NCBI GenBank assembly: GCA_037389465.1
Contig: JAZARR010000187.1
Location: 3,410,001 to 3,474,000 of the forward strand
Origin: Baylisascaris procyonis
Lineage: Eukaryota; Nematoda; Chromadorea; Rhabditida; Ascarididae
DNA: 64,000 bases
Direction of reading: 5' to 3'
Each line of letters opens with the position of its first letter. The first letter of the stretch is position 1. Shown here piece by piece: positions 54,141 through 64,000 of this stretch. A program made the translations under genes and the position numbers. The notes under the pieces are model-generated. The model did no database searches. It had not been told where the DNA came from and saw nothing but the letters and a program-made list of their open reading frames with translations.

Positions 54141-54967
54141 CGCAAATGGAGCCCTGGGTTTAAGTATTCGTTACATACTATAGTCGATATTCTCTTATCT
54201 TTTAAAAACATCTAGACGATGATCATGACAATGCAAAGAGACGATCAATACGGTCCCCATATGACAGATGAGAGGATAAGAAGCTCCTCGTTTATAACAA
54301 ATAAAACAGATAGGAAACAGGCTCTCTTCCCTCTCCCCTGCTACAACGAAAAAAAATATAACAATCTTCAGTAATTGCGAGCACTTCACATGATTCAGGT
54401 ACAATGCGTTAATTGCTTATTCGATTCTTCGAATGCGATAAGAAATATTCCGATTCCATGCGGCTTACGCTAAAACACCGAAATCAGCTTTGTGTTCCTC
54501 CTACGCCTTCCAATCCCATGATATTATTGTAGAAATGAATTCCTTATGATTGAAAGCAACCTTGTGGGCTATACTTCTAATGTACGTTTTCCTCAAAAGC
54601 AAAATGTTTTGTGATTTGACTGAAAGCTTTTCTTTTATGAATCAACTGGATGTTCAGATCTAGGAATCCAACCAACCATAGAAATTGCAGCTGGCACAAC
54701 TGCACTGCTTTATTGACAACGTTATCTAACTCATATTTCTGAACAAAATCTATGTTTTCGTTTGGCCACTAAAAACTATTCGTCCAACAGTACTCATGTT
54801 GCAAATGGCTATCGTTTGAATGATTCGATTTATTGTTCTTAAATTAAATCGCTGAGCATTTAATTCAACAGTTATGCAAATTATGCGAACCAATGGAATG
54901 TATTTGACTTCTTTGTCGAACATGAAACTATATTTGCTCTATTGACTGATGATTCATACCAATCAAC

Positions 54968-55027
54968 ACCAATCAATGATTCATACCACTTTATATATAT
55001 ATAAAGTGGTATGAATCATTGATTGGT
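54968..55027. repeat. Perfect 60-bp palindrome
   Basis: The 30-bp half starting ACCAATCAATGATTCATACC is followed without spacer by its exact reverse complement, meeting at TATATA|TATATA. Nearby CATACCAATCAA at 54956 repeats part of the arm. Confidence 0.97.
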
Positions 55028-55617
55028 ATAGAACATTCAGTGGATTCTCTCTATACGCATTTTACTTTCTGCAACACAACAGTTCATGTTATACCGTTGT
55101 AAAAATTTCGTTAGTAATTGTAACGAATGACTCGGTCCAATGAAGGCGTTAAACTGTGCAAAGTGACCCATTAGATCGGTTTCAAGCTGATAATCTGCAA
55201 ACTACAATCGGCATAACATCTTCATTTTGTCTATTTTTAATTAGCAACATTCTTTTGGGCGCAAGCTTAGCTCTACGCAAATCTATCGATGCCACTTTAG
55301 ATTAGCCACCATCCACCATTCATCGGTGGAATCAATCGCCGAATCGAAAATTGACCGATCTCAGCTGTCTGGTGACAATCTACCTACTAATGTGAAAACG
55401 CAGTATAGTTGGATAAAGCATACAAAGAACGCTCATCAGCAGTGACGTTGTGCCATTACAGCAACCGCCCGATGTGGAGTTTTGGGCAGACTTCAGGGCA
55501 ATGATTAGCTCATTTGTTTTGAATTGCCGATACGATTGCTTCGATGAAGAAAAAATTTATTGTTGTTTTGAGGGTTTATTTGCTGGCTTGCATGCGGATT
55601 AGTAGTTCAGTCGAAGA

Positions 55618-55870
55618 TTACTGCCCCTTATTTAGAATATACAACGAGCGATGGCATGTAGGCATTGCCTGAGATAATATTTCATCACTAATTAACTCAA
55701 TCGCCTCGTGCAGATCACGTCGTTCCCTGCAGCAAACATGTTTATATAGTAAATTCCCCAAAAGCTTCGGTAGCAGTGGGCTCAGCGGACTTCCAAAATG
55801 TGCTGATAGGAAGGCTAAACTGTTCCGCAAGAGGATTGCTATCTTCGGGACGAGCATCATATGAATAATC
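55618..55870 (-). CDS. Possible terminal exon, ambiguous frame
   Basis: Two minus-strand frames overlap here. One ends at 55618, with Leu-rich sequence and a [11 protein letters not shown] block. The other, acidic and aromatic ([13 protein letters not shown]), ends near 55750. Neither has a clear acceptor, because an AT microsatellite lies directly upstream. At most one is real. No family recognised. Confidence 0.18.
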
Positions 55871-55884
55871 ACGTGATATATTCG

Positions 55885-55985
<101 letters not shown>

Positions 55986-58900
55986 TATATAGCTTCGCTA
56001 GGAATACTCTGCACATTTTGAACAATATGCCGATGCTTTGTAAGGTGCGTCTGTCCATCTGTATGTCTGTCTGTCCACTTGCACTTGCATCAAGTCGGGA
56101 CTCGAGTTGCGAGCTTTGCTAGGAATACTCTGCATCATATAGTAACGGATACCATGATGTAACAATCCATAGTATGACCTTAATGTAAATGCGCATATTT
56201 CGCCAATTTTTTGGTACACTTCTATAATTAGTAGTAAAGATTTGTATTTCCATCACTGGAGTAAAGTTTGAGCAAATTTCACTTTCCATAGTATCACAAG
56301 CTGTACTTTCTTTTTGACTCATCAACTCCAGAGCCCCACACTCTCAATATTCGTCGTGAATGTTTTCTAGCAAGTTTTTGGAGAAGTATAAAAAATTACT
56401 TAGCGATGAAATTTGGAACTATTCACGTTTCATGCAAATTTCTGAAAGTTGTATGGAAAATTTACTTTAAAAAAGCATTTTGTACAAATCAAGTGAAAAA
56501 ATATCTCAATTAAGGTCCAGCCGGTCTCATCAAGTTATGTGGATATTCTCCTTTCGTCTTTGGACTGTAGAGAAGATTGGAGCGATGAGGTATCGGATCG
56601 TGTGGGCCAGGTGTTGGCACATGCCCAGCACAGTACACCTGAAAGTAGCATCTGATCATATATGATGTGCTTCACGCACTTATTTGTGATCGTCTCAGTA
56701 ATAACCCCTCTCCCTTCACGGGTGGATAACAAAACATTAGAAATATACGACCGGAAGCTATTTGTCCATCAGTTTTAAAAGGTGTCAAGACAGCGATCAG
56801 CGATATCATTACTCAACCAACGCTTATCAATATCACACTTCAACTTGAGACGAGTTTCATTGCGCAGAACGACACAGGAACTTGTCTAACAGGCGCAAGT
56901 GTTTACCACCTCCTGCCCCCAACCGAAGGGGGAGGGGACTGATCTCAGCTATAAAGAAAGTGATCGAGAAGCGTCTTTTGCTTTGATCGGTATGCACCTC
57001 ATAAGTGAACAATGAATGATCTAGGTAGTTGTAAGTTGAAGTAGCTGTTTGAAACTGGGTAAACCTCTGCATATCTTGCGGGGTCAACTCATCTATTAGG
57101 AAGAGTGCTCTCAAGAGTCAACCCATGATGAACAAGATTGCAGCATTCTGTAACCCTCTTCAATGACGGAGGCAGCCAATGCAATCGTAGTCTGAAACCT
57201 CTGAGCCAATCGGCAGAGAGTGGAGTGACTCAAAGAGGTTTTTTTCAGGTGCTCCTAGCGATCTCTATCACAATAAAACCATTCCAAAGTAGAAGATGAA
57301 TTTACAACTTTCTCTGGTCCTGTATCAACAATGCAATATTGACCAAATACCTCAAGATCTTGGTTATCGTTGCGATTGTTATGATAGGTTTTCAGTGATA
57401 ATCGTGTTCCACATATCCAACATTTGAAGCAACCCTATAATTGATCATATCATCTCTTCTATAATATTCTTTCATCACCATTACTAAGAATTTCTAATAA
57501 CATAAATAAGCTATAATGGAGGTGAAAGTTTTTCATGATAGAGAGATATTATTATATTAGATGATTTATTTAACTCAGTCAGATGAATTGATATCTTATC
57601 TTAAGCATCGGCTGATCATTCGAAGCCAATAAAAGGTAATTCAATTGTCGGCCATCTTGGAGAATTCATGAAAATTGTTCGTCACTGATAATAAATAGTC
57701 TATGAAATCATTATTTTGTTTACTTCAGAACTTCAAAAAACTATAATATTAACAATAAGGATTTTTTTGTGAACCTTTATCATTGCGACATTTTTTGATC
57801 GGTTCTATCTGCTTCCAGAAATGGCCACTTGACCATTGTCCACTACAGGAAGTTTCATATAAGTGCCTTTATTTAGGAAAGTCTAAATGAATAAGGATAT
57901 GATAATGTGATAAGTGAATCGATTAGGAAATTGCTAGCCAAATAACGACTAGCCATTGGCTAATAAGAAATAATTGATGATGTGAATATGCATTTCGTTC
58001 AATATGCTCAATTTCACATATCTAACGATTGACATATGCACAAACAAACTTTATGAAACAGAACGCCGTCCTTGAGAGGTCCAACTTTATCGTTGAAATA
58101 TGTAGGACGTTTACATCGGAAACACGGTTCCTTCATCCTCTAAAACAATCACAATTGAATGATATCAGAGATTTGAAATAACGCAGTAGCGAGCATATTC
58201 ACATATAATTATTAGCATAAATATTTGCATACGGGTAAATTTGTGTATAATAAGGCAAGGTAGTCCGTTATGAATACCGCTCGAAAACTCCTTTCTTATG
58301 AAGGTGTCATAGAACGCATTATTATTGGTTTACTGCGATAAGCGTGATTGTTGACGAACTTGAAGTATTGACGTTATCGTTAACCGAACGTTGATAAATA
58401 TGTGAGCATGCTTTACATCTGTGCGCACAGGCGTAGAGTTATATTGGGGAAGGAAAAAAGGAGGGAGGAGATGGGGACGAAGAGGTAATTCGCCTTCACC
58501 TCTTACCTGAGGTATTAGACAACGTAAGATCACATTCTCGACGTGTATGCATCAATTTCGCAAGAACGTTTTCGCTACAACCCGCCTATGTTGTAGGTTA
58601 TACCACTCATAATATAGCCGTACTTGTATATTATAAAGCGATGTGAGGTGGAAAAAAAATGCTGAAGCACTATTAACTTTAAGAAGTGAGTCACTAAAAT
58701 ATTTGCGTTGTTGATAGCCAGCCGTCTAGTTTACTTGCGACAATTGACAACTTTCAAAGGAACGCATTCCACAGCTGAGTTGATGTTTAAACTCTAAAAG
58801 TTTGGCTTCATTGGATGTAACTGTTAGAATTAAGCAAGCTGAGGTATTCCGGAACATATATCTGATCTGACTCTGTGAAAAAAAAAACTGCATCGAACGC

Positions 58901-60326
58901 TAAAATTATTCATTTCGAAAATAGAAGACACCTAAAACGAACGGAAATAATGCATGAATATAGGAAATCAGATCAAGGAGCAACAACTAAGAACACCTGA
59001 AGAGAAGAGAAACTCAAAGAAGATCGTTTCCTCCACCCCTACGATAGGTTTGCAATGTTATGCAATTATAATTTAAACGACAAGTGAAAATGAACAAGTG
59101 GATTTCGATGTTAGAAAATGATTTCACTGTAATCTGTAATCGCCGTCTTTAAGTAGACAACTCGCAACATCATCACTGAAAATTTAACGACGCAATGTTC
59201 GACCGCTTTATTTAAACGGTCTCAGTCAATTGTAGTGCTCTATTATCGAACCCAGTTAGACATGTAGACTGCAGTAACCCTCAACTCGTGAAAAGAGACA
59301 CTCTGTAAATATTGTGCGCATTTTAGCAATGTCTATGACAATGACTCCAACCTGGAGCCGAAACATCCCATTTGTTGATGCATATAACTTTTAGTGCTAT
59401 TGATCCTTGTTGTAGCAAGTGTGGATATCAAACCAATAAAGCAGAAATCATGTGCCAAATATGCAAGATCAATCTACATCCGCTTCAATATCGCTTCTGA
59501 CTGCCTTATTGAGCAGAATATATGGAACTGAGCTAAGTAATGCATAGGTGGGCATGAATGGGCAAAAATTAATCCAAAGGCGCCATGCCCCTCGATATAA
59601 GACCCCGCAACCCCATCATATAAGCCGACTACTTCATATGAGCTGATATAACAAATGCCATTTTAATGGAAATTTCTTCACCTCGAGGCGAACTTGTGCT
59701 TGAAGCAGCAGCTGATGAAAATATCTCTACGAAAATTCGACTCCTACCTTCTAATCTAAAGGTTATAATATCGTATCACACAATTTATGCAAAGAGATGT
59801 ATATTAATTGCGCCCAACTATGAGAAGAGATATTAATGATGTATATAGAATAATAAATTTTATAATGTATAAAATAAATCCCTATTGGATGAAGTGGATG
59901 GTAAAAGATTACAACGGATCTATACCAAACATAGTGAACAGTAGATTACCAAAGTAATTAGGAATACATCACCTATGTATGAAGCAATGAACAAACTGCG
60001 AGTCATATCCATCTAAATGAGTACAGTAACTGTTCAGGTCGTTCAGGTGGATGAGATGAGGATGAGGTAGTTAGGTTGCAACTAAACAAGCTAAAGAGAA
60101 AGCAAAGGAGACAGAGGTCCGCACCCTCAAGAAGCTTGCTGGAAAAATGTTGCTGAAAGGTCGAGATTATGCATAGAGTGTGACAGTTAGTGAGGTACCG
60201 AACAACGAACCGGCTCTATCTGCTCTGCGTTGTTCGAGCACCACCAAATACTAAGCAAATAAAAGCTGTGTGCTCTTAGTGTCGACGAAAAAATTGCGAA
60301 TGTGTCACAGCATTCTTGATTTAATT

Positions 60327-60388
60327 CTTGTGCTCTTTTTCTTTTTCTTTCTTTCTTTCTCTCTCTCCCTCTCTCTCCCTCTCTTTTA
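60327..60388 (+). repeat. Pyrimidine (CT/TTTC) tract
   Basis: About 60 bp of nearly pure pyrimidine with TTTCT and CTCTCC units; the opposite strand is pure purine. Confidence 0.85.
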
Positions 60389-60746
60389 AGCGCTCTACAG
60401 AATTCACTAACTCATCACATCGTTTTGCGATATATATTGCACAAATGGAACAATGTTAGCTTGATGGCGTTTGACGATGACAGGTGAATAGAGATTTGTC
60501 AATGAGGCAAAACCAGCCGGCTTCAAATGGAAGTCAACTCTAACACAAGAAAAAGCAGCGATTACAATGGCTTAAACCGCCGCAAGAGGATCGAAAACGA
60601 ATTGAAAGACCGCTAACAACTGAAGTACGCAAAGTAACGATATTGGTGTTCACCCAAAATCGGCCTGTATATGCATTTAAATATATATATATATATATTC
60701 TCTGATATATCATCGAAGTAATTTCTAGTCGATACACACAAACATG

Positions 60747-60748
<2 letters not shown>

Positions 60749-60837
<89 letters not shown>
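60749..60837. repeat. (AT)n microsatellite
   Basis: About 89 bp of AT dinucleotides; a shorter tract of about 20 bp lies at 60681-60700. Confidence 0.98.
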
Positions 60838-60843
<6 letters not shown>

Positions 60844-61481
60844 GGTGCAAAAAATCAATTAAGCCATTTCTTCAATAATGCTAGCAATGATCACAGATTT
60901 TTCTCTTTCATGGGACAACTATGTCCACTAAATTTTCAATAACTGAACAAAAATTTTCAAAAAAAGAACAAAAGATAACTGAAAAAATTTCGATGGGGTG
61001 ATCGTCACCTCATAGAAATTCGACAATCATGCCACGGATGACTTTCTGACATCTTATTTACATAAAAAAACAAAAAAAAATTATTTCATGCTAACATATG
61101 GAGAGAAATTTTTTAATACCTATTGACTACGCGTATTAGTCTTACTCGTTAACGATAAGCAATAAACATTAACCATGTCTATCGAAGAAGAGAAACAATA
61201 CTACTAGTTTAGATGCTTGACATCCCCCTGTCTGATGCTGTGCCTATGGATAGTGTGCGTGTGTACTCGCAGCTGCGAACAGCGAGCAAAGAAAGCAAAC
61301 AATAAGGCCTGAGATTTTTTTTATTCGTTTTAAATCTCGCTGATATGCAACATACATATGTGGAAATCCAACAGAATAAAGCACAAGAATTACATGAATA
61401 TACAAGAGGAATATATAGAAGGAAGCCATATTTATAGGCAATCAATGTAGATCATTGTGTCGAGAATATAAAAGACGATGT

Positions 61482-64000
61482 TCAGCGATTTTGCACTTGA
61501 GCTGCGGTCATAAGTGCTAAAGCATCGCGACTTGTACTCGCCAATACACGTTCGATATCGTTTTGCGTTAGAAAACCATCACAATCGGCATCAAGCAGCT
61601 AAATTTTTATTATTTATCTTTAATTCTCATACTCACATGCCACAGATTAAAGATATATGTCCGACGGATGAAGCATTTACATACTCCCAAACGTTTAAAT
61701 ATTCAAAGTTATAAGAGCAGAGATTGGAAATTTTAGAAGCTACCTTCATTCCTCCACTATTTACTTCCGGTAAATTATAGGGTCGTAGTGGAAGTCAAAA
61801 AAGTGGTAATGATGAAAGGATGGTATCAGAAATAATAGCAAATACGGCAAAATTAAAGTGGAAAAGAAAACCTTGAATTGTTCTGCAGCATATTTCCTCA
61901 ACGATGGTGTACAAGTAGGTTGTGGATTGGAATGCGATGTGGTTGACGAGATTTGCATTTGACCGAAAACTCCTTCTCGTGACGTGCTTGGAGATGTAAT
62001 AGCGTTCAAGTTAAATACACATTCAACATATTTCGTGAATGCGGACACATTGACCAAACCCTATAATTTGCATATAAAAAGAAAAAATTTACTACAATCG
62101 CAGATGTCCGATTATACTTCCCCCCCCCTCCTCGTATCTTGTAATTTTTCGTTTGCCTCCAATGTTTTACTTTTGCCGGGAAGGGAGAGGCCTAAAATAC
62201 CCGAAATTACAATTTATTTGGCTTAAATCATGTAAAAGCCCATCTCTAAAACAAATCTTCCTTACGATCACTATATGAGTCCAACTATCTACTACGTTAA
62301 AGTATAAAACCATCCATATTCATCAATATTATTTCATTTGTTCGTTCTATCAGTGGATGGATCTTCGCGTTTCAAATATTCAACTTGTATAAGACGCATA
62401 CTTAGTTGAATATAGATATTGATGCGTTGTGTTATTTGTCGATAAATCCTATCGCAGAACAAACTTCTTTATTCAACGTTTTAGAGAGAGGCAATTTTGG
62501 GTATGATCTCAGGAGATGATAAAAAAATGTTTATCAACATTTAGCGTTGACTGCCAATAGCCATTCCACGATCGTTTTTAATTAGAAACGTGGCTGGAAA
62601 ATTCATATGGCTAAACTGTTTGTCGTTATTTTTTATTTTTTATTTTTTGCTCTTTTATTAGAAGAATTCAAAAAAAAATGAATCGTTTATTTTGTTTTCA
62701 AATTGGTCAATATTAATTTTTCAACTGTGGTACAAATTTATAGGGAAAATTCGAAAGTAAGAATTGATTGATAATTACAAAAAAAAAAATATTCGATGTA
62801 CCCTTTCGTCTGGTTTCATCATTTTAAAGATAAATTGAGCAGCATTTGACGATTGAACGCTCGTAGATGCCGAATCGGAGGCGATTTCATCTGAGCATAT
62901 TAGATCATGAAGACAGAGCACTAAATCCTGAAATATATTTCAACTCTCATATATTGAGTCTCCAGAGGTCGCTTCAAGGGAATGTTCTCTACTAGTGCAA
63001 AGTGAAGGATATTGCAACTAGGCATTTTTTACGATATGAAACGAGTGTTCAAACTACATTAAACAGTCCTATAATATGCGACCAATACGCACATAGCCTA
63101 CGGCATCAAGACAAGGGCACTTTATTCAGAAAGAAGCGGTTGGGAATGTAAGTTGAAAAAAAGGACATAGATGTCTTCAAAAAAGAGGATTTCATTATTG
63201 TCAGGATTTCCATCCCAAAAGATGCCGCGATATCTATAAGAAAAATTCTGAGGATTCTGAGGAACGAGCAGAATTTCCCATGGAACTTTACCACAAATAA
63301 AATGACAAAAATCTAAGAATAGATGAGTGCAAGCTCTAAAGTGTAGGCAAAGTGAGCGAAAAGCTAAGGTTGCGGTATATACGCATCCTTCCAGTGATGG
63401 CAAAAATAAAACCTGCAGAAAAAGAAGCAGCATGCACTCTGCAGTATTTATGATGCAGGTAATTATTCAGCATCCCGCCAGGAATATAGTCCCGCTGCGG
63501 GTTTCTGTGGGCTCGTTCAGTTACATTTGCCGATGCATGAAAGGAAAGAAGCCACCACCTAGAGCTCAGGTCTCGGGTTAAGCCGGGATTTGTTTCATTT
63601 ACGTTCCGAACATTATTGGGAACGATGTTTCCAGCATATACCGGAAAAGATAACTCACTTCAAAGGTAATTGATCTTTGCGAGCGATCACCGGCTATCGT
63701 TTCAAAAATTCGATCGGCAAATCCATAATCGGATGCATTCGGAAAAATAAGGCGAAATATTTGACGCCATTGTGATAAATTCATTCGCCCATTTGAGCAT
63801 CGCTGCAATAAATGCACATTAATCTTCATAAACGAGAACAATAGTCTCTTCAAATCATTCTGCCAACTAGTCGACGTCCATGACATCAAACTACAAAGCA
63901 TCCAATCCACTCGTAAAAGCCCTCCAGACAGTCGACGACTCCATACGATGGTCCATAAGTCCCTTATTCCGGTTTGGCAGTGCATAAGGATATGAAGGAT
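61482..64000 (-). CDS. EF-hand protein, neuronal calcium sensor/KChIP-like (5' end outside window)
   Basis: Exons ending at 63659 (open from 63985 or the window edge), 62927-62802, 62060-61872 and 61598-61482 join with all introns in phase 0. The order of elements follows the recoverin/KChIP family: a CSNGRMNLSQW block (compare the CPSG-x-L motif before EF2), IFRLIFPNASDYGFADRIF, a degenerate second EF loop with SITFEDLV, a degenerate third EF hand (MMKPDERGLVNVSAF), and a canonical fourth EF loop DADCDGFLTQND. Family members are small cytosolic or membrane-linked calcium sensors. Only EF4 keeps the calcium ligands (D1, D3, D5, G6, D12). An extra Ser/Thr/Pro-rich linker of about 30 residues separates EF3 from EF4. 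Alternative: another divergent EF-hand family; the exact subfamily is not certain. Confidence 0.75.

Overview
The window is eukaryotic, AT-rich, and looks like nematode nuclear DNA. The clearest marker is a cuticle collagen with a hydrophobic N-terminal domain, an RSER cleavage box, Cys-flanked Gly-X-Y blocks and a Gly-Ser-Cys-x-x-Cys end. The genes are split by many introns with nematode-style TTTCAG acceptors, and one acceptor lies 1 nt before an ATG, as at a spliced-leader site. I cannot name the species; an AT-rich parasitic (for example spirurid-like) nematode is only a guess. No bacterial, viral or CRISPR features were seen, and no tRNA or rRNA gene could be supported.

Layout. 0.7-4.4 kb: weakly supported minus-strand exons, including a small secreted protein. 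5.75-10.1 kb (+): a secreted protein with five four-cysteine modules, one per exon. 10.8-15.1 kb (-): a seven-exon cuticle collagen, convergent with it. 19.4-22.8 kb (+): cyclophilin H (spliceosomal peptidyl-prolyl isomerase). 25.8-28.9 kb (+): Rab21. 31.9-33.0 kb (-): an unrecognised 297-residue signal-anchored protein with four very short introns. 33.6-37.1 kb: a palindromic array of ~505-bp repeats. 39.1-43.2 kb (-): a divergent Rab GTPase with unidentified exons nested in one intron. 52.7-54.1 kb: a ~400-bp inverted duplication. 61.5-64.0 kb (-): the 3' part of an EF-hand protein resembling the neuronal calcium sensor/KChIP family, cut by the window edge. The ground between holds microsatellites (ten long AT tracts), tandem repeats and weak ORFs.

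The genes do not form one pathway: cuticle and secreted proteins on the left, housekeeping splicing and endosomal traffic in the middle, calcium signalling at the right. Six spliced models were joined by hand using GT-AG (once GC-AG) borders. Each gave an intact frame with consistent phases across all exons, which is the main evidence for them. Transcript data were not available.
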